A stretch of 17,956 nucleotides of DNA from JBGPJM01 sp041485385 (lineage in GTDB: Bacteria; Planctomycetota; Phycisphaerae; Phycisphaerales; UBA1924): assembly GCA_041485385.1 (NCBI GenBank), contig JBGPJM010000089.1:1-17956 (forward strand). Direction: 5' to 3'. Each line of letters begins with the position of its first letter. Positions within the stretch are counted from its first letter, which is position 1. Shown here one piece after another: positions 1-6,251 of this stretch. The notes beneath the pieces are model-generated. The model had not been told where the DNA came from, did no database searches, and saw nothing but the letters and a program-made list of their open reading frames with translations. Both the position numbers and the translations under genes were made by a program.

Positions 1-1
1 C

Positions 2-1261
2 ATCGACCGCAACATCAACTACACCAACGTCTGCTCCGCCCGCTGCACCTTCTGCGCCTTCCGGCGCGACGCCCACGACCACGACGCCTACACCCTCGAC
101 CCCGGGCAGATCCACGACAAGATCGCCCAGCTCGTCGCCATCGGCGGCACCCAGATCCTCATGCAGGGCGGCATGAACCCCGCGCTCCCGCTCGACTGGT
201 ATCTCAAGCTCCTCCGCGGCATCAAGTCCCGTTTCCCAACGGTCCACGTCCACGCCTTCAGCCCCCCCGAGTTCATCGAGTTCGTCCGCTTCTTCGACCC
301 CCCCGGCGCCACGCTCGAAGACAAGCTCCGCTGGGTCATGGTCCGAATGCAGGACGCCGGGCTTGACTCCCTCCCGGGCGGCGGCGGGGAGATCTTCGCC
401 GAGCCCGTCCGTCGCAAGATCGGCCTGGGCAAGTGCGACGCCGATGCTTGGCTGACCACCATGTACGTCGCCCACACCCTGGGCATGTTCACCAGCGCCA
501 CCATGATGTTCGGCCATATCGAGGGCTACGCCGACCGCGTGCACCACCTGCGCCTGGTGCGCCAGTGGCAGGACCGGGCGCTCCTGAAAGCGGCAGATGG
601 CCAGAGCGCCGTATCCGGCCACTCTGCCCCGTTGCCCCTCGGCCCCTCTGCCCCTTCCCCCATGGGCCACTACAAGTCCTTCATCACCTGGCCCTTCCAG
701 CGCGAGAACACCCCGCTGGGCCGCGTCAAGGATTGGGGCGCTCGCCCCGAGGAGCTCACCCCCGGCCTCATCTTCCCCGGCGACGCCGTGGCCGATCTCG
801 ACGGCACCGGCGACCCCCGCGCCCACCCCGAGTTCGGCCGGCGCGTCCGCATGTCCAGCGCCACCGATTACCTCCGCACGCAGGCCGTCGCCCGCCTCTT
901 CCTCGACAACATCTACTCCATCGGCGCCTCGTGGGTCACCATGGGCCCGCACATCGGCCAGGTCGCCCTCACCTACGGCGCCAGCGACATGGGCAGTGTG
1001 ATGATGGAGGAGAACGTCGTCTCCGCCGCCGGCACCACCTACTGCCTCGACGAGGCCGTCCTCTGCCGCCTCATCCGCGAGGCCGGCTTCACCCCCGCCC
1101 AGCGCAACAACACCTACGACCTCATCAGGGTCCACCCCGCCACCCCCCAGCGCGAGGCCCCCGACCTGCAGGTCCGCGACTGGTCGGAGCACCGCGCCCG
1201 GCGACTGCATGTGCAGACCGAGCCGATTGCCCGCGCCACGCTCACCGTAGGCACTCGCTGA
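2..1261 (+). CDS. mqnC: Cyclic dehypoxanthine futalosine synthase MqnC, 5'-truncated
   Basis: MqnC is the radical SAM enzyme of the futalosine route to menaquinone; it cyclises dehypoxanthine futalosine in the cytoplasm. The open frame enters from the left edge, so the N-terminus is missing. Visible near the edge is RNINYTNVCSARCTFCAF, holding the CX3CX2C cluster motif. Further family hallmarks follow: LMQGGMNP, HAFSPPE, GLDSLPGGGGEI, FGHIEG, SFITWPFQRENTPLG and ENVVSAAGTTY. About 419 codons are present, longer than I expect for this portion. The excess has two sources: a Ser/Pro/Ala/Gly-rich insertion at about 587-672, between the helix ending in RALLK and the HYKSFITWPFQ strand, and a roughly 40-residue tail after QRNNTYDLIRV. 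The stop TGA is at 1259-1261. The downstream neighbours are convergent, so it ends its transcription unit here. The assignment over MqnE or CofH-type relatives rests on motif recall and is strong. Confidence 0.92.
   Translation: MDRNINYTNVCSARCTFCAFRRDAHDHDAYTLDPGQIHDKIAQLVAIGGTQILMQGGMNPALPLDWYLKLLRGIKSRFPTVHVHAFSPPEFIEFVRFFDPPGATLEDKLRWVMVRMQDAGLDSLPGGGGEIFAEPVRRKIGLGKCDADAWLTTMYVAHTLGMFTSATMMFGHIEGYADRVHHLRLVRQWQDRALLKAADGQSAVSGHSAPLPLGPSAPSPMGHYKSFITWPFQRENTPLGRVKDWGARPEELTPGLIFPGDAVADLDGTGDPRAHPEFGRRVRMSSATDYLRTQAVARLFLDNIYSIGASWVTMGPHIGQVALTYGASDMGSVMMEENVVSAAGTTYCLDEAVLCRLIREAGFTPAQRNNTYDLIRVHPATPQREAPDLQVRDWSEHRARRLHVQTEPIARATLTVGTR
592..628. repeat. Imperfect hairpin inside the mqnC insertion
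   Basis: GGCAGATGGCC at 592-602 pairs with GGCCACTCTGCC at 617-628, giving an 11-bp stem with a single bulged C and a 14-base loop. It lies at the start of the low-complexity stretch that seems to be inserted in mqnC. The segment after it is rich in the pattern CCCCTCTGCCCC. It may be a small palindromic element that entered the gene in frame, or chance in GC-rich DNA. Confidence 0.4.
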
Positions 1262-1301
1262 ATCGTCCTGGCTCGCTCGGTCAGCCCAGCAGGATGCAGC
1301 G

Positions 1302-1682
1302 TTACATCAGGCAATGCGCACCCCGCAAGTGCAGCCGCACCGCCCGCCGCAGCCACTTGTCCCTCACGAGGAAGAATACAACCAGCGGCCCGCCGATCGA
1401 CACGAGGATGGATAGGACAATGACCAGCATCCAGTTGTCCCCAAGTGGTCCTGCCAAATTGAAGCGCCTCCAGTCGCCACCGAACGATCCGCCGAAAAAG
1501 AACGGCGCCCACGACAACGATGAGAGCGAGAACGACGCACCCGAGCAGAGCGCTGCCGAGACCACCAACACACCCGGCCGTTCCCGCCGTGCCAGCCGCA
1601 CGTACGCCTTGCACTGCGCATCGCTGAACCGGTCCAGCTCCGGGAATGCCCGCCACACCTTGCTCAGCGGCGGCAACCTCAT
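1302..1682 (-). CDS. Membrane protein, truncated paralogue lacking the zinc ribbon
   Basis: This 126-residue protein is the third member of a tandem paralogous set. It keeps the family N-terminus (VWRAFPELDRFSDAQCKAY), two hydrophobic segments at about residues 37-62 and 84-106, and the juxtamembrane motif VRDKWLRRAVRLHLRGAHC. It then stops after HCLM. Its two neighbours continue at this point into a CXXC...CXXC zinc ribbon. Reading past the TAA in the same frame gives RCILLG, which lines up with AYLLLG of the next paralogue, so the stop falls on the second ribbon cysteine codon. The start overlaps the previous gene's stop as ATGA, indicating translational coupling. Function is unknown. It is either a ribbon-less variant or a decaying copy. 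Confidence 0.75.
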   Translation of the reverse strand: MRLPPLSKVWRAFPELDRFSDAQCKAYVRLARRERPGVLVVSAALCSGASFSLSSLSWAPFFFGGSFGGDWRRFNLAGPLGDNWMLVIVLSILVSIGGPLVVFFLVRDKWLRRAVRLHLRGAHCLM

Positions 1683-2203
1683 GCGCGCCCTTCGGCGACC
1701 ATCGCCACGCTGCGCTCCGCACCCTCCTCGCTCGGCGCCAGCAGATTCTCCGGCGTGAGCCCGATCGCCTCAAGGCTGATCACGTCGCCGCACTCCGGGC
1801 ACCGCACCGACCCGTTGCTGACGGGCAGCCCCAGCAGCAGGTATGCGCACGCCGGGCAATGAGCGGATTTCAGATGAAGTCGGACCGCCCGTCGGAGCCA
1901 GCGGTCGCGGATGCGAAGGACAAGCAGCAGCGGGCAACCCGCGGCGAACACGATCATGCTGGTCGCTACAAGCGCCATCCACCGCGTGTCGTCGAGGCGG
2001 TACACGCCGAACAGAATGCCCGAGCCGGCCCCCATCAAGACTCCGAAGCCGACCGCGAAGATCACCAGACCCAACACGATCACTCCGAGCCGCTGGCCGA
2101 GCCGCTCTCGCTTCGCCAGCCGCACGTACGCCGCGCACTGCTCGTCGCTGAACCTGTCCAGCTCCGGGAACGCGCGGTAGATCTTGTCCAGCGGCATCCG
2201 CAT
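1679..2203 (-). CDS. Membrane protein with C-terminal double-CXXC zinc ribbon
   Basis: This is a 174-residue protein, the middle copy of three paralogues. The N-terminus has the family signature IYRAFPELDRFSDEQCAAY, followed by a basic helix. Two transmembrane segments lie at about 37-60 and 76-97. A basic stretch (RIRDRWLRRAVRLHLK) leads into a zinc ribbon with C116-PA-C119 and C135-PE-C138. The start at 2203 is preferred because it matches the paralogues' first residues (MR) and has an AGAGGGG ribosome site six bases upstream; longer frames read into low-complexity sequence. It lies 43 bases after the upstream paralogue and overlaps the next by four bases. The layout suggests a small anchored protein with a cytoplasmic metal knuckle. 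I do not recognise a named family. Confidence 0.8.
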   Translation of the reverse strand: MRMPLDKIYRAFPELDRFSDEQCAAYVRLAKRERLGQRLGVIVLGLVIFAVGFGVLMGAGSGILFGVYRLDDTRWMALVATSMIVFAAGCPLLLVLRIRDRWLRRAVRLHLKSAHCPACAYLLLGLPVSNGSVRCPECGDVISLEAIGLTPENLLAPSEEGAERSVAMVAEGRA

Positions 2204-2246
2204 CACGAGCCCCTCTGTCACCGCCCCGCCCCCCGGTTTTCCGCCC

Positions 2247-2810
2247 TCATCCGCGCGAATCCGCCTTCTTCCGCGGCCTCGTCCTCCCCGCGCCCGTCCC
2301 CAGCGGCGACACCGGCGGTGGGTTCGGTTTCGGCCTGCTCGGCGGCTGCAAGTCCTCGGGCAGCAGGTGCAGCTCATGCAGACTCATCCGTTCGCCGCAT
2401 TCCGGGCACTGCACCGTTCCCTCCTTCACCGGCAGACCCATCAAGCTGAACCAGCAGTACGGGCACTTGGCCCGCTCCATGTTGTTCCGGATCGAGCGGA
2501 TGATCAGCTGCCGACGCGTCCACACGCACGCCGCGAACGCCACCGCCCCGCCGCACGCGGCCACCAGCGGCCACCGGAACTCCTTGATCGTCCCCGACGC
2601 CCACGGAAGCAGCTGCAGCGCGATCGCCAGCATCGTCGCCGCAATGCTCAGCCACACCCCCGCGGCCAGCACCGCCGCGCCCAGCGGCAGCACCCAGATG
2701 GCATCGTCCCTCCGCACCTTCGCCTGCCACACCAGGCGCACGCACTCCTCATCCGTGAACTTGTCCAGTTCCGGATACGCCCGGTAGAACTTGAAGAGAC
2801 GGATTCGCAT
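2247..2810 (-). CDS. Membrane protein with C-terminal double-CXXC zinc ribbon, first of three paralogues
   Basis: This 187-residue protein leads the three-gene paralogous cassette. The N-terminal signature is FYRAYPELDKFTDEECVRL. Hydrophobic segments lie at about 38-67 and 80-97. They are followed by RRQLIIRSIRNNMERAK and a ribbon with C116-PY-C119 and C135-PE-C138, exactly the positions found in the middle paralogue. A Pro/Arg/Lys-rich tail follows. The ATG at 2808-2810 is preceded by GAGGA at short spacing. The promoter should lie in 2811-3080, shared divergently with the lipoprotein gene, but I see no convincing -35/-10 pair for this direction. Sequence divergence from the other two is substantial while the architecture is fixed, suggesting an old duplication under structural constraint. 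Function is unknown. Confidence 0.82.
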   Translation of the reverse strand: MRIRLFKFYRAYPELDKFTDEECVRLVWQAKVRRDDAIWVLPLGAAVLAAGVWLSIAATMLAIALQLLPWASGTIKEFRWPLVAACGGAVAFAACVWTRRQLIIRSIRNNMERAKCPYCWFSLMGLPVKEGTVQCPECGERMSLHELHLLPEDLQPPSRPKPNPPPVSPLGTGAGRTRPRKKADSRG

Positions 2811-3080
2811 TCGTCCTCAGTAGTTCGTCGGCGGCGGGCCGGGTGTTGCCGGCGCTGTCGTGCCCATTCTCCTGGATCGATCACCGACCGGCAAGCAAAC
2901 GCCGGCTCAAGGCTGACTCACCCGAGACAGTAATGTAGGAACGGGGGACCGTGTTCCCGGACGGCAATGTCGCTCGTTCTGGAGCGGATTCCGGTCAGTT
3001 TCGTCGACGAACCGCAAGTTAGTACGTATTAAAGATAGGGGAGCGCGGGCCGGCGAGGGGTGGAACGCGGGAGCACGAGT
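2811..3080. promoter_or_regulatory. Divergent intergenic region between zinc-ribbon cassette and lipoprotein gene
   Basis: About 270 bases with no convincing gene. It must carry the promoters for the leftward cassette and the rightward lipoprotein. The AT-rich run around 3021-3037 (TACGTATTAAAGAT) is the best candidate for a -10 region of the lipoprotein gene, but no good -35 is evident. Confidence 0.35.
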
Positions 3081-3332
3081 ATGTCACCGGAGCGTTGTCG
3101 AACGGGCAGGGCGTCGCGGGGGTTGTTTGGGCTGGCGCTGGCCGCGAGCATGCTGGCCGTGATGGTCATGGGCGGGTGCTACGAAAGCTTCTCGTACACC
3201 GCCGGGTACGGGTACGGCGGCTACCACGGCTGCGGCCCGGACGTCGTCATCGGCTATCGCGCCGGCCCGTCGTGGCCTGGAGGCTGGGGCAGTGGGGGGG
3301 GCTGGCACGGCGGCCACGGACGCGGTTGGTGA
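3081..3332 (+). CDS. Small Gly/Tyr-rich lipoprotein
   Basis: This is an 83-residue precursor. A basic N-terminus (RCRTGRASR) is followed by a hydrophobic stretch and a lipobox-like end, AVMVMGGC, so the Cys after MGG should be lipidated. The mature part is short and made almost wholly of Gly, Tyr, His and Trp (for example YTAGYGYGGYHGCG, later GGWHGGHGRGW), with no catalytic motif. The ATG at 3081 has GGGAG seven bases upstream; a GTG 21 bases earlier is in frame but its SD-like bases abut it, so it is less likely. The gene is divergent from the zinc-ribbon cassette and convergent with the DUF1501 gene, whose stop lies two bases beyond. It may be a surface or envelope-associated protein, possibly metal binding through the His residues; that part is guesswork. 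Confidence 0.7.
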   Translation: MSPERCRTGRASRGLFGLALAASMLAVMVMGGCYESFSYTAGYGYGGYHGCGPDVVIGYRAGPSWPGGWGSGGGWHGGHGRGW

Positions 3333-3334
3333 GT

Positions 3335-4579
3335 TCAGGTGCGCAGCGCGCTGATGGGCTCATAGCGTTCGCCGAGGATCGCGCGCTGGTCGAGTCCCAG
3401 CCACTTCTCGACCATCGCGCCGTACACCTGCCGAAAGTCCACGCGGTGCTTCACGTCGCCGTCGATCAGGTCCGCCAGGTCCGGCGCGCCGCCCGAAATC
3501 CCCGCGGCACATGCCCCGCCCGCGATGAACATCGGCGCCGCGGCCCCGTGATCCGTCCCCTGGCTTCCATTCTCCTTCACGCGCCGGCCGAACTCGCTGA
3601 ACGTCATCAGCACGACACGGTCCGCCAGCCCGCGTGACTTGAGATCCTCGAACATCGCCGCCACCGAATCGGCCAGCTCACGCAGGAGCGGCCCGTGCGC
3701 CAGCGCCTGCTTGGCGTGAGTGTCGAACCCGCCGATCGACGTGTAGTACACCCGCGCGCCGAACCCGGCGCCGATGAGCTGCGCAATCTGCCGGAGCCGC
3801 GACGCCAGCGGCAGGTCGGGGTACTTCGCGCGAGGGGCGTCGCTGGCGGCCACGTGCTCGAGCCGCTTGGCGCTCGAGCAGCTCGACACCGCGACACGCT
3901 GCACGAAGAGGAGGTCGTCGCGCGACCCGGTCCCCCTTGGCGCCGACACCGCCGCCTGCACCTTCGCCGCATCGCTCAGCCGGAACGCCTCGATCGACCG
4001 CACCGACGGCACCGCGACCCCCCGCGCCTTCAGCGCCAGCGGCAACGCCTCATCATCCAGATGCAGCGCACAACACGCTTCCTCTTTCCCCTCTCCGCGT
4101 CCCCGCGTCCCATCCCCCGCGGCGTCCACCACCCGCCCCAGCCACCCATCCTCCGCGCCCTCGGGCTGCATGCGGGCGGTGTGCCAGATATCCATCGAAC
4201 GGAAGTGCGAGCGGTCCGGGTTGGGGTACCCGACGTTGGTGACGACGTGCAGGAGCCCGTCGTCGTAGAGGCGCTTCAGCCCGGTCATGTCCGGGTGCAG
4301 GCCGAGCGCATCGTCGAGCTTGAGGATGCGGTCCGGGGTGATGCGCAGCGTGGGCCGGGCCCGGTGGTACGCGTCGTCGCGGTAGGGGATCACGGTGTTC
4401 AGCCCGTCGTTGCCGCCGCTCATCTGGATCACCACCAGCACGCGCCCATCAACATCCGGCGCCACGCCCGCCGCCATCGCCGTCCGCGACAAGAACCCCG
4501 GCAGCGTCCACCCCGACGCCAGGAGCGCCGCCCCGCCGCCCGCCCCATACCTCAGGAACTCGCGCCGTGTCGTGCCCAT
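3335..4579 (-). CDS. DUF1501 family protein, Tat-exported
   Basis: This 414-residue protein starts with a twin-arginine signal (TTRREFLRYGAGGGAALL), so it is probably exported folded. The family core follows: VLVVIQMSGGNDGLNTVIPY at about residues 47-66, LGLHPDM, NVGYPNPDRSHFRSMDIWHT, GGFDTHAKQ, and near the C-terminus VVLMTFSEFGRRVKENGSQGTDHGAA. This is the sulfatase/phosphatase-like fold of DUF1501. The substrate is unknown, and the family is typically paired with DUF1800, as here. A stretch around residue 150 (GRGEGKEE) is encoded by a polypyrimidine tract and looks like a low-complexity insertion. The ATG at 4577-4579 is preceded by AGAAGG. It is the last gene of the leftward operon and ends two bases from the convergent lipoprotein gene. 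Confidence 0.93.
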   Translation of the reverse strand: MGTTRREFLRYGAGGGAALLASGWTLPGFLSRTAMAAGVAPDVDGRVLVVIQMSGGNDGLNTVIPYRDDAYHRARPTLRITPDRILKLDDALGLHPDMTGLKRLYDDGLLHVVTNVGYPNPDRSHFRSMDIWHTARMQPEGAEDGWLGRVVDAAGDGTRGRGEGKEEACCALHLDDEALPLALKARGVAVPSVRSIEAFRLSDAAKVQAAVSAPRGTGSRDDLLFVQRVAVSSCSSAKRLEHVAASDAPRAKYPDLPLASRLRQIAQLIGAGFGARVYYTSIGGFDTHAKQALAHGPLLRELADSVAAMFEDLKSRGLADRVVLMTFSEFGRRVKENGSQGTDHGAAAPMFIAGGACAAGISGGAPDLADLIDGDVKHRVDFRQVYGAMVEKWLGLDQRAILGERYEPISALRT

Positions 4580-4611
4580 CGATCACCGCCTTCTGTTCTT
4601 CACGGACCGTG

Positions 4612-4842
4612 TCACGGTTGTGATGATCGAAAATATGAGAATGCACAGCCCACCCAACACACTATGATTCCAGCAGCCACCATGATCATTTTCCACACAA
4701 GAGGCAAGTCCACATTAGCCTCCGTCACGAGCACCGCAATAAGAACCAAACAGCTGAGATAAATCCCAAGCTTTGTACGAAACGGAGATGATGATATCTC
4801 GGAGTGCAGACGCACAACTCGCTTGAGAAGCGCAACTATCAT
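4612..4842 (-). CDS. Small membrane protein (76 residues) between DUF1800 and DUF1501 genes
   Basis: A 76-residue protein begins with MIVALLKRVVRLHSE, then has two hydrophobic segments at about residues 27-41 (YLSCLVLIAVLV core) and 49-68 (VWKMIMVAAGIIVCWVGC core), ending SYFRSSQP. An AGGAGG ribosome site precedes the ATG by about ten bases, the most canonical site in this stretch, which supports translation. The open frame extends further upstream but there it only mirrors the DUF1800 gene. Base composition is visibly more AT-rich than the flanking genes, and the region upstream of it carries an interspersed repeat. It lies between two genes usually adjacent, so it may be a later arrival. 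No family was recognised and function is unknown. Confidence 0.7.
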   Translation of the reverse strand: MIVALLKRVVRLHSEISSSPFRTKLGIYLSCLVLIAVLVTEANVDLPLVWKMIMVAAGIIVCWVGCAFSYFRSSQP

Positions 4843-4904
4843 ATCAGCGAGTCCTCCTGTCGCACCGCAGCCGTCACAATGAGTCGGGTTCCAATCATGC
4901 TCGG

Positions 4905-4930
4905 TCTTCCTCTGTGTTCTCTGTGGTAGA
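4905..4930. repeat. CACAGAG-type interspersed repeat fragment
   Basis: Read on the minus strand the segment is CTACCACAGAGAACACAGAGGAAGA. This resembles the short CCACAGAGAACACAGAGG-like elements that I recall scattered between genes in planctomycete and other environmental genomes. It lies in the 101-base gap between the DUF1800 stop and the small membrane gene. Only one copy is seen in this window, so the call depends on memory of the motif. Confidence 0.45.
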
Positions 4931-4943
4931 ACATCCCCGGCAT

Positions 4944-6251
4944 TCAAGCCATCTGATACTCCGGACTGGTCAGCAGCACCTCCAGCGCCGCCCGCATCTG
5001 TTCGTCGGGCGGGCCCTCGATTTTGGCGAGCTGCTCGCGAAGGGGCGGCGGCGCCTCGGCCCCCAGCGCGAGCCGTTCGCAGAAGGGGACCACGTCGCTG
5101 TCGCTGATGCTGTACCTGGCCCGCAGCGCCGCCACGTTCGCCCCGCGCTCCCCCGCCCGTGCCGCGGCCGTCGCCGCGTTCAGCCGCACCAGCATCGTCG
5201 CCGTGTTCAGCCACGCCCGGTGCCCGTCCCACCCCTTCACCGACGGCGGCTCGAACAGCCGCTGCCCCATCTGCGACACCGCATCCGCCAGCGCCGGCCC
5301 CGGCACCTGCATCTCCAGCGACCGCACGATCCCCACCGCGAACTCCACCGGTGACTTGATCCGTGCCCCCATCCACCGCGCGTCATAGAACGCGCGGCTC
5401 TTGAGCAGCGTCCGCACCGCCGCGCCGACGTCCAGATCCGTCTCCCGCAGCCGCCCCGCCACAGCCCCGATCAGCTCCTCCGGCGGCTCCGGGCACACAA
5501 ACTCCCGCAGCAGCTTCCCCGCCAGGAACCGGCCGCACGCCTCCTGCCTGCACGCGATCGCCACAACGTCGGCCCCATCAAGGTTCCCGCTGGTTCCCAG
5601 CACCGCCTTCTCCCCCTCGTCGTGCTCGCCGCGCGCAAAGTGAAACTCTCCGCCGCGCCGGTGCCACCCGGTGAACGCCCGCGCCGCTCCCTTGATGTCC
5701 CGCTCCGTGTAGTTCCCCACCCCCAGCGTGAACAGCTCCAGCAGCTCCCGCGCGAAGTTCTCGTTCGGCCGCCCCTTCACGTTCTCCTCCCCGTCCAGCC
5801 ACACGATCATCGCCGGGTCCCGCGCCATCGCCAGCGCCAGCTCTCCGAACTTCCCCAGCGCCCCCCGCTCGATCGCCCGCAGCTGCCCCAGCATCATCGG
5901 CGCGCTCCGCACCTTCGCGTTGCTCGTCGCAAAGTGGTTGTGCCAGAACACCGCCATCCGCGCGTGCAGCGGCCGCGCCGTGCGGCACATCCTCAGCAGC
6001 CACCAACCCCGTAGCGATCCGATGTTGTCCTGCGCCCCTAGCCGCTCCCCCAGCGCATCCAGCTCCCGGTGCCGCGCCGATTCCTCCCCCGACTCAACCA
6101 GCCGGTCCACTATCACCCCCGGCCCGTCGCGCAGCGCCGCCTGCACCTCCTCCTCGCCCGGCACAAACCCCGCGCGGCGCAGCAGGTGCGAGGCCCGGAC
6201 GCGGTCCCACGGGCACTCCGGCGACGGCGTGTACTCCTCGAGGCCGATCAT
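4944..6251 (-). CDS. DUF1800 family protein
   Basis: This 435-residue protein has the family landmarks in order: ASHLLRRAGFVPGEEEV near the N-terminus, MAVFWHNHFATSNAKV, MIVWLDGEENVKGRPNENFA, RELLELFTLGVGNYTERDI, AARAFTGWH, then a C-terminal segment with RAFYDARWMGARIKSPVEF, PPSVKGWDG and TSPEYQMA at the end. DUF1800 proteins are of unknown biochemical role and usually sit beside a DUF1501 gene. No clear signal peptide is seen. The ATG at 6249-6251 shares its A with the TGA of the upstream gene (TGATG), implying coupled translation; a TTG one codon earlier is possible but less likely. The stop is at 4944-4946. Confidence 0.93.
   Translation of the reverse strand: MIGLEEYTPSPECPWDRVRASHLLRRAGFVPGEEEVQAALRDGPGVIVDRLVESGEESARHRELDALGERLGAQDNIGSLRGWWLLRMCRTARPLHARMAVFWHNHFATSNAKVRSAPMMLGQLRAIERGALGKFGELALAMARDPAMIVWLDGEENVKGRPNENFARELLELFTLGVGNYTERDIKGAARAFTGWHRRGGEFHFARGEHDEGEKAVLGTSGNLDGADVVAIACRQEACGRFLAGKLLREFVCPEPPEELIGAVAGRLRETDLDVGAAVRTLLKSRAFYDARWMGARIKSPVEFAVGIVRSLEMQVPGPALADAVSQMGQRLFEPPSVKGWDGHRAWLNTATMLVRLNAATAAARAGERGANVAALRARYSISDSDVVPFCERLALGAEAPPPLREQLAKIEGPPDEQMRAALEVLLTSPEYQMA

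Noticed and set aside
433..1758. 441-codon plus-strand frame overlapping mqnC
   Set aside because: Composition is almost entirely Arg, Pro and His, and it is out of frame with the clear MqnC motifs.
3060..3080. Earlier GTG start for the lipoprotein
   Set aside because: Its SD-like bases directly abut the codon, while the ATG at 3081 has a well-spaced site and gives a normal lipoprotein signal.
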